Assembly (NCBI GenBank): GCA_902614395.1
Contig: CACMKW010000001.1
Coordinates: 218,489 to 282,488, forward strand
Origin: an uncultured Alphaproteobacteria bacterium
GTDB taxonomy: Bacteria; Pseudomonadota; Alphaproteobacteria; HIMB59; GCA-002718135
Length of the DNA: 64,000 nucleotides
Direction: 5' to 3'
How positions within the stretch are numbered: position 1 is the stretch's first letter; the number at the start of each line of letters is the position of its first letter. The position numbers and the translations under genes were made by a program. Positions 8,809 through 18,016 of the stretch are shown in pieces. Under the pieces are notes generated by a model that saw only the letters and a program-made list of their open reading frames with translations, had not been told where the DNA came from and did not search any database.

Positions 8809-9995
8809 TGAAAAAAAAATCCAAAATTGCTTTTGGTAGATTAGACTTACTCAGAAATGATACTTTAAATAATAAAAATAAAATTCGAATTGGTTTCATT
8901 GGTGGAGGTCCTAATTCATTTATTGGATACACACATAGGCTATCAGCAAGATTTGATAATAAATTTGAATTTGTTGCTGGTATATTTTCAAAAGATAAAA
9001 ATAAATCTAAATCTTTTGGTTTGTCATTAGGATTAGCTGATGATCGTTGTTACAGCGATTATAATTCTATGGCATTAGCAGAATCAAAAAGAAATGATGG
9101 TATTCAAGCTCTTGGAATAATGACTCCATCTGGTGATCACTATAAGATAGCAAAAGCATTTATTGAAAAAGGCATACATATTATTTGCGACAAGCCTTTA
9201 ACTGCAACAGTTGAGGATGCTGTTAAATTAAAAAAAATAATTTTAAAAAATAAAATTGTATTTGCATTAACACACAATTACTCAAGCTACCCAATGCTAA
9301 GAGAAGCAAAAAATATTATTTCAAATAATAAATTAGGAAAAATCAATTTAATAAATGTTGAGTACCCCCAAGGTTATACAGTTGGGTTAAAAAAGAAAGA
9401 TGAAAAAGCAACATTAAAATGGAGACTAGATAAAAAACAATCTGGGCCCTCAATGATTTTATCTGAAATTGGAACTCATGCGTATCATTTATTAAGATAT
9501 GTGACTGGATTAGAAGCAAACGAAATATCAGCAGAAGTAAATTCATTATCCTCGGAAATTTCAGTCGATGATAATGCTTTTGTTTTATTAAGAATGCGCA
9601 ATAAGGCAAGAGGTATAATCTGGGTATCGTCTGCTGCTACTGGTGGAGAAAATGGTTTAAAAATTAGAGTGTATGGAACAAAAGGTTCAATAGAGTGGCT
9701 ACAGGATGATCCAAATAATCTGAAGTTTACAGAATTAGATAAGCCAATGAAAGTTATAACAAGAGCAAGTAAATTAGTATCAAAATTTTCACTATCATCT
9801 TCAAGAATTGCTGCCGGTCACCCTGAAGGTTTTTTTGAAGCTTTTGCAAATATTTATTCAGAATTTGCTGATCAGATTAATAATAAAAATAAAAAATATT
9901 CCTTTCCAACAATTGATGATGGTGTAGCTGGTATTAAATTTATTTATGCAGCAAAAAAATCTTCTAATTTAAATTCAAAGTGGATAAAAATCTAA
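8808..9995 (+). CDS. Gfo/Idh/MocA family oxidoreductase
   Basis: This 395-residue NAD(P)-dependent oxidoreductase belongs to the glucose-fructose oxidoreductase/inositol dehydrogenase family. The Rossmann motif IGFIGGGPNSFIGYTHR lies at about 27-43, after a roughly 25-residue N-terminal extension. ICDKPLTA carries the family EKP-type lysine, and GTHAYHLLRYVTG contains the catalytic-histidine region. Members oxidise or epimerise sugars and cyclitols in the cytoplasm. The start codon overlaps the stop of the preceding dehydrogenase by one base, indicating translational coupling, and the next gene starts 1 base after its stop. It is one of four family members in the window; substrate unassigned. 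Confidence 0.88.
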   Translation: MKKKSKIAFGRLDLLRNDTLNNKNKIRIGFIGGGPNSFIGYTHRLSARFDNKFEFVAGIFSKDKNKSKSFGLSLGLADDRCYSDYNSMALAESKRNDGIQALGIMTPSGDHYKIAKAFIEKGIHIICDKPLTATVEDAVKLKKIILKNKIVFALTHNYSSYPMLREAKNIISNNKLGKINLINVEYPQGYTVGLKKKDEKATLKWRLDKKQSGPSMILSEIGTHAYHLLRYVTGLEANEISAEVNSLSSEISVDDNAFVLLRMRNKARGIIWVSSAATGGENGLKIRVYGTKGSIEWLQDDPNNLKFTELDKPMKVITRASKLVSKFSLSSSRIAAGHPEGFFEAFANIYSEFADQINNKNKKYSFPTIDDGVAGIKFIYAAKKSSNLNSKWIKI

Positions 9996-9996
9996 A

Positions 9997-10998
9997 ATGA
10001 TTAATTTTGCTTTATTGGGAACAGGAAGAATTGGGAAATTACATGCGTCAATCATAAATTCTCATCCAGAAGCGAACCTCAAATACGTTTATGATATTGA
10101 TATAAGCTCTGCTAAAAAAATTGCAAAAAAATATAGTTGTGCAGTTGCAAAGACTGCAAAGGAAGCAATTTCTTCAGATCAAATAAATGCTATTTTAATT
10201 GCTTCTGCAACCCCAACTCATACAGATTATATTTCTCTAGGAGCAGAATGTAATAAAGCTATATTATGTGAAAAGCCAATTGATTTAGATATAAATAAAG
10301 TAAATAAATGTTGGCAAAAAATTAAAAAATATAAACCAACTATTCAAATTGGTTTTAATCGCAGATTTGATCCTAATCATAATAAAGTTCAAAGTGAGGT
10401 TCTTTCAGGAAAGATTGGGAAAATTGAAATGATTGTAATAACAAGTAGGGATCCCTCTCCGCCTGGTATTGATTATTTAAAACAATCGGGTGGAATTTTT
10501 AGAGATTGTTCAATTCATGACTTTGATTTGGCACGATTTATTCTTAATAATGATCCAATTGTAGAAGTTTTTGCACAAGGTTCTGTAAATGTCTCAAATG
10601 ATTTTAAGGTTACCAATGATTATGACACAACTATGTGTTTTATGAAATCAAAAAAAGGGGTTTTAGTTCATATAAATAATTCTAGAAGAGCTGTATATGG
10701 GTATGATCAAAGACTCGAAGTTTTTGGAAGTAATGGTATGTTAATTTCTGATAATGTCCCAAATAATGATATTAATTATTATAATCAAAATTTATCCTTT
10801 GCAAAAAAACCAATTAAAAATTTTTTTATCGAAAGATACAAAGATGCTTATCAAATACAATTAGATCAATTTATTAAATCAATAAAAAATAAAAAAAATA
10901 CATCAGTCACTTTTGAGGATGGAAAGAATGCTTTAATTCTTGCTAATTCAGCTACTAAATCAATAAAATCAAATAAAGTTGTAAAACCAAAATTTTAG
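9997..10998 (+). CDS. Inositol 2-dehydrogenase-like oxidoreductase (IolG type)
   Basis: This is a 333-residue Gfo/Idh/MocA protein of compact size. The cofactor motif LLGTGRIGKLHA is at residues 6-17, CEKPIDLD at about 92-99 and IGFNRRFDPNH in the middle. FRDCSIHDFDLARF holds the Asp/His active-site pair. This pattern is typical of myo-inositol 2-dehydrogenase (IolG) and close relatives that oxidise a ring hydroxyl. No iolB, iolC, iolD or iolE gene is nearby, so it may instead oxidise a sugar as part of the surrounding sugar-acid cluster. It lies between another family member (1-base gap) and an SDR (15-base gap), all on the plus strand. Confidence 0.85.
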   Translation: MINFALLGTGRIGKLHASIINSHPEANLKYVYDIDISSAKKIAKKYSCAVAKTAKEAISSDQINAILIASATPTHTDYISLGAECNKAILCEKPIDLDINKVNKCWQKIKKYKPTIQIGFNRRFDPNHNKVQSEVLSGKIGKIEMIVITSRDPSPPGIDYLKQSGGIFRDCSIHDFDLARFILNNDPIVEVFAQGSVNVSNDFKVTNDYDTTMCFMKSKKGVLVHINNSRRAVYGYDQRLEVFGSNGMLISDNVPNNDINYYNQNLSFAKKPIKNFFIERYKDAYQIQLDQFIKSIKNKKNTSVTFEDGKNALILANSATKSIKSNKVVKPKF

Positions 10999-11013
10999 TT
11001 ATAGATAAATTCT

Positions 11014-11844
11014 ATGAATGAACAATTTAAAGATAAGGTCATTATAGTTACAGGCAGTACACAAGGTAGCGGCGCTGAAACGGCAAGATTATTAGCTAGC
11101 AGAGGTGCGAAAGCAATTACAATTTGTGGGAGGCAAGAAAATAAAGGTCTTGAAGTTAAAAATCAGATTGAAAAATTAGGCACTGAGTGTTTGTATATAA
11201 AAGCAGACCTTAAAAATGTTGATGATTGCAAAAAAATTGTTTTAGAGACTGATAAAAAATTTGGAACCATAAATTCTTTAATTAATGTTGCCGGATATAC
11301 TGAAAGAGGAACAATTCTAAGTGCTACTCTAGAAAATTATGAAAATAATTATAATATTAATGCCCGTGCACCTTTCATATTAATGCAAGAGACAATTAAA
11401 ATAATGATTAGAGATAAGAACAAAGGAACAATTGCAAATGTATTATCTATGGCAATGTATAGTGGTATGCCATTTATTGTTGCTTATAGTGGTTCAAAAG
11501 CTGCTTTAGCTACAATGACAAAAAATATTGCAAATTCTGTTGCCAGTTATCAAATAAGAGTAAATGCCTTAAATATTGGATGGACAGATACTCCTGCTGA
11601 ACATGATATTCAAACAAGAGTTCATAAAAAAAATCCTAATTGGTTACAAGATGAAGAAAAAAAAGTTCCTTTTAACAGATTGATTAAGCCTATCGATGTA
11701 GCAAAGGGATTAGCTTTTATGTGCTCAGAAGAATCTGGATTAATGACAGGTAGTGTAATTGATTTTGATCAAACAGTACATGGCTGGCATTCTTATTCAG
11801 CATATGAAACTAGAGTTTTGGATAATTCTCTACTAGGAGAATAA
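11014..11844 (+). CDS. Short-chain dehydrogenase/reductase
   Basis: This 276-residue SDR has a TGSTQGSG cofactor loop (about 14-21), a variant of TGxxxGxG in which Ser replaces the Ile usually found before the last Gly. Catalytic residues sit in LSMAMYSG and YSGSKAA (Tyr and Lys), and an INVAG motif follows the fourth strand. The C-terminal tail continues past the usual FDQT end by about 20 residues. It is the last gene of the run starting at 8038 and probably oxidises or reduces a sugar or sugar-acid hydroxyl. About 86 bases without a recognisable terminator separate it from the next gene. The substrate cannot be inferred. Confidence 0.85.
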   Translation: MNEQFKDKVIIVTGSTQGSGAETARLLASRGAKAITICGRQENKGLEVKNQIEKLGTECLYIKADLKNVDDCKKIVLETDKKFGTINSLINVAGYTERGTILSATLENYENNYNINARAPFILMQETIKIMIRDKNKGTIANVLSMAMYSGMPFIVAYSGSKAALATMTKNIANSVASYQIRVNALNIGWTDTPAEHDIQTRVHKKNPNWLQDEEKKVPFNRLIKPIDVAKGLAFMCSEESGLMTGSVIDFDQTVHGWHSYSAYETRVLDNSLLGE

Positions 11845-11930
11845 TTAATCATTTATTTCTCAACCATTTTTTAATTTTTAACTATAATTTATAATTTACA
11901 CAAATTTAAATATTAATTAATAAACTAAAA

Positions 11931-13007
11931 ATGGGAAAAAAAATAATTTCTATTAATGAAGGAAAATTATCAGAGTTTAAACTTCATAGTATTTGGCTTC
12001 GTGAAAGATTAAATGGGAGTGAATTTGTAGACCAAAATAATCTACAACGTTTATATGAACCAAGCCTCTTAGATGATAATCTATTTATAAATTCTCATAA
12101 TGTTAACAAAAATATATTAAATGTTGAATTTAGTGATGGAGCAAAAGGATCTTTTAATATCGATGATCTTTATAATGAAATCAATAATATTGATGTCATA
12201 CCTGAAAAAAAAATATGGAATGTCAGTGATCAAAATTTAGAAATTTTTGATAATAATAAAATCTTTGAGAATAAAAAAGAACTTATCAATATGCTTAAAG
12301 TATTTTATCAATATGGTTATGTAATAATCAAAAATACAAAAGCAGAAGAAAATGAAGTTATAAATTTTGCTGAAAAATTAGGCCCAGTCCGAGCAACAAA
12401 TTTTGGAAAATTATTTAACGTTGTCTCAAAACCAAATCCAAATGATCTTGCTTATACTGCATTAGAGTTAACATCGCATTCAGATAACCCATATAGAAAG
12501 CCTGTTCCTGGAATTCAATTACTTCATTGTATTGCTAATGAATCTACAGGAGGAGATTCAAGTTTAGTTGATGGTTTTAGTGTTGCAAATTTTTTAAAAC
12601 ATAACCAACCTGAATTTTATAAAGTATTAACTGAAACTAATGTTACTTTTAAATTTACAGATATTGATACTATTTTAGTTGATGAAGCAAAATTAATTGA
12701 ACTAGATCATAATAATAACTTTAGACAAATACGATTTAGTGGAAGACTTGATTATGTTCCATTATTAGAGGAAAATAATCTTGATCTCTTTTATAAGGCT
12801 AGAAAATATATGTTCAAACTTTGTAATTCTGATGATTTCAAAATTAAATTTAGATTATCTAAAGGAATGATTGCAATGTTTGATAACCTGAGATTATTAC
12901 ATGGAAGAACTAAATTTGATCCAAATACTGGTTTTAGACATCTACAAGGATGTTATATTGATCATGATGTCACTGAGGGTAAGCTTAGAAGGTTATTAAA
13001 ACCCTAA
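11931..13007 (+). CDS. Gamma-butyrobetaine hydroxylase-like Fe(II)/2-oxoglutarate dioxygenase
   Basis: This 358-residue protein combines an N-terminal DUF971-like domain (about 10-95) with a TauD/TfdA dioxygenase domain (about 115-350), the layout of gamma-butyrobetaine and trimethyllysine hydroxylases. The iron triad is visible as H183 and D185 in TSHSDNPY and H324 in LLHGRTKF; R336 in GFRHLQG should bind 2-oxoglutarate. GIQLLHC and GGDSSLVDGF match the family. The N-terminal domain keeps the WLRER lead-in but has no cysteines, so the structural zinc site of the animal enzyme is missing. It stands alone between a sugar operon and galK, sharing a 4-base double stop with galK. The substrate may be a betaine, but other small acids are possible. 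Confidence 0.82.
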   Translation: MGKKIISINEGKLSEFKLHSIWLRERLNGSEFVDQNNLQRLYEPSLLDDNLFINSHNVNKNILNVEFSDGAKGSFNIDDLYNEINNIDVIPEKKIWNVSDQNLEIFDNNKIFENKKELINMLKVFYQYGYVIIKNTKAEENEVINFAEKLGPVRATNFGKLFNVVSKPNPNDLAYTALELTSHSDNPYRKPVPGIQLLHCIANESTGGDSSLVDGFSVANFLKHNQPEFYKVLTETNVTFKFTDIDTILVDEAKLIELDHNNNFRQIRFSGRLDYVPLLEENNLDLFYKARKYMFKLCNSDDFKIKFRLSKGMIAMFDNLRLLHGRTKFDPNTGFRHLQGCYIDHDVTEGKLRRLLKP

Positions 13008-14071
13008 TTGACTTCGAAGATCTTTTCAGCAGGATAAAAATTTAAAATTTTACTATACCAATTACTAAAATTATTTCTTTCAATTAATGAAACTGTAAAA
13101 CCACCAAATCCACCACCAGTCAATCTGGCGCCTAGAGCGCCACATTCAACCGATCTCTGAACAATTAAATCAACATCTAAAGTAGATGCTTCAAAATCTT
13201 TAGAATATGATACGTGACTTTCATTCATTAATTTTCCAAACTCCTGAATATTATTTTCTATTAAATTTTTTTTCGCATTAATCACTCTATCATTTTCAAA
13301 AACTACATGCTTTGCTCTTTTTGCTATAGTATTATTGTCAAATTTATTTGTTTGAAAATTTTCTTTTTTAACTTCACCTAAATATTCTACACTAAGTTTT
13401 TTTTCAGCCTCTTGGAGTTCAGCAAATCTTTCATTATAAGAGCTATCTCTTAAATTTCGTTGTACTTCAGAGTCAATCAAACAAAATTTCCAATTTTCTG
13501 GAAAATTAATAAGCTTGTATTCTAAATTCTTACAATTCATAAAAAATGCTTTGCCATGAATGCCAATAGAAGAAACCATTTGATCCATTATTCCACCAGA
13601 AACACCTATATAGTTGAATTCTACTTTCTTTGCTAATTTTGCAATTTCTGGATCTTTGATTTTTGTTTCAAAAAAAGTATTAAGTGCTTTTAGTGTAGCA
13701 ACACACAATGCTGAAGATGATGAAATACCTCTTTCTAAAGGTATATCAGATGAAATAAAGATGTTTAAAAATCTAGATGAAATCTTATTTTCATCAAAAA
13801 AAATATACAAACAACCTTTTATATAATCAACCCACTCATTGTTGGTTGATTTTTTCAAATCATTAAATGTTTTTTTTTCTTTAAAATGTTGAGAATAAAC
13901 TGTGAATTCATTAGAATTATTTTGAGATATCTCAATGGTATTTTTAAAAGATAAAAGTGTAGGCATGACATATCCACCAGTATAATCGGTATGTTCACCA
14001 ATTAAATTTACTCTTGCATGAGCACTTTCCTTTACTTCTCCGTCTATATTAAATATATCTTTAAACCTCAT
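13004..14071 (-). CDS. galK: Galactokinase (GHMP family)
   Basis: Galactokinase phosphorylates galactose at C1 using ATP in the cytoplasm. The 355-residue protein has all GHMP family blocks: the sugar-binding signature RVNLIGEHTDYTGGY (about 21-35), the ATP loop GISSSSALC, the catalytic-aspartate block GGIMDQMVSS and the C-terminal GARLTGGGFGG. The length is slightly below the usual 380 or so, with no obvious missing block. No galT, galE or galM is next to it; its divergent neighbour, 13 bases away, is a GH20 hexosaminidase. Activity on galactosamine or N-acetylgalactosamine is therefore an alternative, since galactokinase-like enzymes can differ in substrate. Confidence 0.9.
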   Translation of the reverse strand: MRFKDIFNIDGEVKESAHARVNLIGEHTDYTGGYVMPTLLSFKNTIEISQNNSNEFTVYSQHFKEKKTFNDLKKSTNNEWVDYIKGCLYIFFDENKISSRFLNIFISSDIPLERGISSSSALCVATLKALNTFFETKIKDPEIAKLAKKVEFNYIGVSGGIMDQMVSSIGIHGKAFFMNCKNLEYKLINFPENWKFCLIDSEVQRNLRDSSYNERFAELQEAEKKLSVEYLGEVKKENFQTNKFDNNTIAKRAKHVVFENDRVINAKKNLIENNIQEFGKLMNESHVSYSKDFEASTLDVDLIVQRSVECGALGARLTGGGFGGFTVSLIERNNFSNWYSKILNFYPAEKIFEVN

Positions 14072-14076
14072 ATAAT
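14071..14076 (+). promoter_or_regulatory. Possible -10 element of the GH20 gene
   Basis: A perfect TATAAT ends 8 bases before the GH20 start codon and abuts the galK start. A transcript from it would begin at or next to the ATG, so the mRNA would be leaderless or nearly so. The -35 region lies inside galK and is not convincing. The sequence is AT-rich, so chance occurrence is possible. Confidence 0.35.
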
Positions 14077-14084
14077 GGCTCTTT

Positions 14085-15947
14085 ATGATTCATCAAATTA
14101 ATATATCTTTTACAAAAGAAAATAAATTAAAAATTATTCTTGATGATAAATTACTAGATTCAAATTTTAAATTGTGTTTCTCATTAGTTTATTCAATAAA
14201 ATCTATAACCGGAGCTCATATAATTAAGCAAATTGGACGCTATTATGAGTTATCTATAGAAAAAAATTTAATCTTATTAGATCTACAAATTCCTAGAATT
14301 GGTAACTTCAACCTCTCGTGTGGTCCGGAAGGTATTTTCATTATTGATACATTAAAAAATAGTAAATTAAATATAAATGTTTCAGATTTGATATTTGAAA
14401 AACCAATTAAAAAGAAAACTTATGAAGATTTAAAAACAAAAAACTTTGTACCTATTATTCCTGATCCAGAAAAAATTCATTTTCAAAATGAATTTATAAA
14501 TATTGAAAATAAAACATTTAATCTAAATACGGAAATTGAAATTATATCTAATTTGCAAAATATTATTTCCAAATTGGATATTAATTTTACTTCTGAAAAA
14601 GGATTTCCAATTTTATTTAAAAAAGATGATCAGTTTTTAAACGATCAATATTTTATGCAGATAACAAAAGATAATATTGAGATTAAATATAATAATTATG
14701 GCGGAAAGTTATATGGTCTTATATCTTTAGTTCATTTAATTGATTTTTATCAAACAAAGCTTCCAGTTTGCACAATACACGATAATCCAAAATATCAATG
14801 GAGAGGAATGCATCTCGATTGTGCAAGACAATTCTATACTATTGATGAAATCAAACGTTTATTTAATTACATGGCATTATTTAAGCTTAATAGATTTCAC
14901 TGGCATTTAACAGATAACGAAGCGTGGAGAATTGAAATTAAAAAATATCCAGATCTAGCATTAAATGGAGGATACAGAGGATATAATTTTAAAATACCAC
15001 CATTGTACGGAAGCGGTTATGATAAATACGGCGGATATTACACACAGGAAGATATCAAAGATTTAATTATATATGCAAAAAAATTCAATATCGAGATTAT
15101 GCCTGAAATTGATTTACCAGCACATTCTTGGGCATTACTAGAAATTATGCCAGAACTTAGAGAACAGTCTTCAAATATAGTTAGTGAAGATGTTGGTTCG
15201 TATAAGAATAATACTATAAATCCTTCCTTAGAAAAAACTGTAACTTTTTTAAAAGATATGTTGAATGAAGTAAGTGATATTTTCTCATATGATGTAATTC
15301 ATGTTGGCGTTGATGAAAGACCAAGTAATGCGTGGGAAGGTTCTCCAGCAATTATCGAGTTTATGAAAAAAAATAATATTAAATCACAAGAGGAATATCA
15401 AGATTACTATATGAATTTTTTAATAGATTTTCTAAAATCAAAAAATAAAAGAACAGCTGCATGGAATGAGGCGGCAGTGTCTCCTCATATCGATCATGGT
15501 GTGGGTGGAAGTGCTGGAAAAATTGATAAATCATGTTTGATCTTTTCATGGGAGCATTCAGATGTTGCAAAAGAAACTACAAATAAGGGATTTGAAACAA
15601 TACTTTGTCCTGGTCAAAAAACATATTTTGATATGGCTTATAATAACTCAACTGAAGAAAGAGGTATTTGTTGGGCTGCAACTATAGAAGTAAAAGATAT
15701 TTATGAATGGGACCCAATAAAAGATATAAATAAATCAGAATTGATAAAAGGGTTACAAGGTCAACTGTGGTCAGAGACAATTACAGATAAAAAATTTTTT
15801 GATCAAATGATCAACCCAAGATTAGCAACTTTAGCAGAAGTTGCATGGAAAGGAAAAATTTCAAGAAAATGGATAGAATTTCGTTCAGTACTTCTAAATT
15901 CTATGGATTTTTTAAAAAAATTAGGCTGGCGATATCACAATTTTTAA
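14085..15947 (+). CDS. Cytosolic beta-N-acetylhexosaminidase (GH20)
   Basis: This 620-residue glycoside hydrolase family 20 enzyme cleaves terminal GlcNAc or GalNAc from glycosides. Residues 1-225 form the N-terminal beta and GH20b-like domains; the catalytic barrel starts at WRGMHLDCARQF (239-250). The catalytic Asp-Glu pair is D410-E411 in HVGVDERP, and the substrate pocket includes FHWHLTDNEAWR (271-282) and LQGQLWSE. There is no signal peptide or membrane segment, so it should act in the cytoplasm on imported oligosaccharides. It leads a run with a Gfo/Idh/MocA gene, an ABC importer and amino-sugar catabolic genes. It diverges from galK by 13 bases, with a TATAAT 8 bases before the ATG. 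Confidence 0.92.
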   Translation: MIHQINISFTKENKLKIILDDKLLDSNFKLCFSLVYSIKSITGAHIIKQIGRYYELSIEKNLILLDLQIPRIGNFNLSCGPEGIFIIDTLKNSKLNINVSDLIFEKPIKKKTYEDLKTKNFVPIIPDPEKIHFQNEFINIENKTFNLNTEIEIISNLQNIISKLDINFTSEKGFPILFKKDDQFLNDQYFMQITKDNIEIKYNNYGGKLYGLISLVHLIDFYQTKLPVCTIHDNPKYQWRGMHLDCARQFYTIDEIKRLFNYMALFKLNRFHWHLTDNEAWRIEIKKYPDLALNGGYRGYNFKIPPLYGSGYDKYGGYYTQEDIKDLIIYAKKFNIEIMPEIDLPAHSWALLEIMPELREQSSNIVSEDVGSYKNNTINPSLEKTVTFLKDMLNEVSDIFSYDVIHVGVDERPSNAWEGSPAIIEFMKKNNIKSQEEYQDYYMNFLIDFLKSKNKRTAAWNEAAVSPHIDHGVGGSAGKIDKSCLIFSWEHSDVAKETTNKGFETILCPGQKTYFDMAYNNSTEERGICWAATIEVKDIYEWDPIKDINKSELIKGLQGQLWSETITDKKFFDQMINPRLATLAEVAWKGKISRKWIEFRSVLLNSMDFLKKLGWRYHNF

Positions 15948-15965
15948 TGTTAAACTAAAATAAAT

Positions 15966-17114
15966 ATGAAAATAGGTGCAGTAGGTTTTGGGAGTAGGAC
16001 AGCAGGTGTTTATAATGAATTTTCAAAAGTTAATCCAAATTTTGAAATGGTTGCTTATGTAGATCCTCAGCCAATAGGTAAAGATTTTGCTGAGAAAAAT
16101 AATTTTTTTCCAAATAAATCATATTCAAGTTTAAACGAAATGTTGGATCGTGAGAAACTAGATATGTTAATGATTGGATCCCCTAATCATTTACATTTAG
16201 ATCATATCAAACTTGGACTAAAAGCTGGATTAAAAATTTTTGCCGAAAAACCAATAGTAATAAATGAACAAGAAACTTTTGAGTTAGCAAAATTAATAAA
16301 AGAATATGGCAAAGAAAGAATTATAGTTGGCTTAGTTCTTAGATATTCGCAGCAAGCAAGATCTGTAAGAAAATTATTAGATCAAAATGCTATTGGCAAT
16401 ATAATATCGATTGAAGCTTCAGAACATATTGTACCCTCGCACGGTGCTTTTTTTATGAGAAATTGGAGAAGAAAACAAAAATATTCAGGAGGCTTTATGC
16501 TGGAAAAATGTTGCCATGACATTGACTTCTATTCAATGATTACTAATAGCAGACCTATTAAAGTTGCTAGTTTTGGCTCAAGAAGATCTTTTATACCCGA
16601 TAATCTTCCAGAGGGTTCTCATGAACAATATACTAAGGACAGGCTGAAAGGTTGGGAGTCAAAATCAAATGTTTTTGATAGTGATGCTGATATCGTCGAT
16701 CATCAAGTAGCAATAATAGAATATGAAAATAAAGCAGTATTATCTTTTCACACCAATATGAAAGTTCCAGACGAATTTAGAAGATTTGCAATTATGGGCT
16801 CTAAAGGAATGATAGAGGGAGATTTTGTAAGAGGATTTTTAAAGGCACATGATGAAAATAATAATTTAATTTTAGATGAAAATTATGGATCAGCATTTGG
16901 TCAAGAAATTAAAGGACATTATGGTGCAGACAGTATGATGGCAAAAGATATTAACTCACATTTAATTTGTGATAATTTTAATTTACCTGTTGGAGTAGTT
17001 GAGTGTATGGAGGCTGGTATTGTTGCTATGAAATTAGATGAATCAATTAAAACTAATTCAATTATTGATTTGACTAGCACATGGAATGAATTAGACAACT
17101 TATTAAATAAATGA
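15966..17114 (+). CDS. Gfo/Idh/MocA family oxidoreductase
   Basis: This 382-residue NAD(P)-dependent oxidoreductase starts with the cofactor motif IGAVGFGSRTAG (2-13) and has FAEKPIVI at about residue 95. EKCCHDIDFYSMI is the region expected to hold the catalytic Lys/His residues. The length is typical. It lies between the GH20 gene (18-base gap) and the first permease, whose start overlaps its stop by 4 bases (ATGA), so it is probably translated with the transporter. It may oxidise or isomerise the sugar brought in. Substrate unassigned. Confidence 0.87.
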   Translation: MKIGAVGFGSRTAGVYNEFSKVNPNFEMVAYVDPQPIGKDFAEKNNFFPNKSYSSLNEMLDREKLDMLMIGSPNHLHLDHIKLGLKAGLKIFAEKPIVINEQETFELAKLIKEYGKERIIVGLVLRYSQQARSVRKLLDQNAIGNIISIEASEHIVPSHGAFFMRNWRRKQKYSGGFMLEKCCHDIDFYSMITNSRPIKVASFGSRRSFIPDNLPEGSHEQYTKDRLKGWESKSNVFDSDADIVDHQVAIIEYENKAVLSFHTNMKVPDEFRRFAIMGSKGMIEGDFVRGFLKAHDENNNLILDENYGSAFGQEIKGHYGADSMMAKDINSHLICDNFNLPVGVVECMEAGIVAMKLDESIKTNSIIDLTSTWNELDNLLNK

Positions 17115-18016
17115 AAAACACATCTAAACTTGTATCTTTTAATTCACCAACATTTTTAGCATATGTATTAATAGCACCCGCAGTAATTTATCTTTTATGT
17201 ATTGTAGGATGGCCTCTCTTTGAAACATTTAGGCTGTCATTTACAAACGCTAGTATTGCTGGAGAGGATTATGTTGGTTTTGAAAATTATGAAAAACTAT
17301 TAGCTAGTTCTAAATTTAGTAAAATAGCAATAAGAACTTTTGTTTGGACGTTTTTTTCAGTTTTATTAAAATTAATTCTTGGAATGATTGGTGCTGTATT
17401 GCTCAATGCTAGTTTAAGAGGAAGAACAATTTTTAGAATTTTAGTTTTACCTCCATGGGTAGTTCCAATTGCTATTGGTGCACTTGGATGGATGTGGGTA
17501 TATAATGGTCATTTTGGAATTTTGTCAGGAATAGGTATTAGGCTTGGCATACTAGATGGCCCATTTAGTTTTTTAGCTTACAAACAAAGTGCTTTTATTG
17601 CTACAATGGTTACAGATGTTTGGGTAGGTACTCCTTTCGTAACTTTATTTTTTTTAGCAGGAATGCAAGCAGTACCAAAAGATCTTTATGAAGCTGCGTA
17701 CTGTGATGGAGCAGGAAGATTTAGACGTTTTTACCACATAACACTTCCTCAAATAACGCCAGTCATAATTTCGATGTCTCTAATCTCAGCAGTTTCAACT
17801 TTTGTCTCATTCGATATTATTTTTATTATGACTGAAGGCGGACCTAGAGGTGCTACAACAACATTAATCATTGACACCTACAAAATGGCTTTAGGGAATT
17901 ACAAATTTGGAAGAGGTTCAGCTAGAGCAGTAATGATAGTCTTAATGATCACTACTTTTGCAATTTTTTATTTCTATTTGCTATCAAGAATAAATAAAAA
18001 GGTATCTCATGGATAA
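17111..18016 (+). CDS. Sugar ABC transporter permease (MalF/UgpA type)
   Basis: This 301-residue inner-membrane subunit of a carbohydrate ABC importer (CUT1 family) has six predicted transmembrane segments; the first, around LAYVLIAPAVIYLLCIVG, follows a short cytoplasmic N-terminus. The cytoplasmic EAA loop that contacts the ATPase is EAAYCDGAGRFRRFYHITLP at about 195-214. It overlaps the upstream oxidoreductase by 4 bases and the next permease by 8 bases. The permeases and binding protein at 17111-20132 form a three-gene importer with no ATPase gene. The likely cargo is an amino-sugar oligosaccharide, by context only. Confidence 0.93.
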   Translation: MKNTSKLVSFNSPTFLAYVLIAPAVIYLLCIVGWPLFETFRLSFTNASIAGEDYVGFENYEKLLASSKFSKIAIRTFVWTFFSVLLKLILGMIGAVLLNASLRGRTIFRILVLPPWVVPIAIGALGWMWVYNGHFGILSGIGIRLGILDGPFSFLAYKQSAFIATMVTDVWVGTPFVTLFFLAGMQAVPKDLYEAAYCDGAGRFRRFYHITLPQITPVIISMSLISAVSTFVSFDIIFIMTEGGPRGATTTLIIDTYKMALGNYKFGRGSARAVMIVLMITTFAIFYFYLLSRINKKVSHG

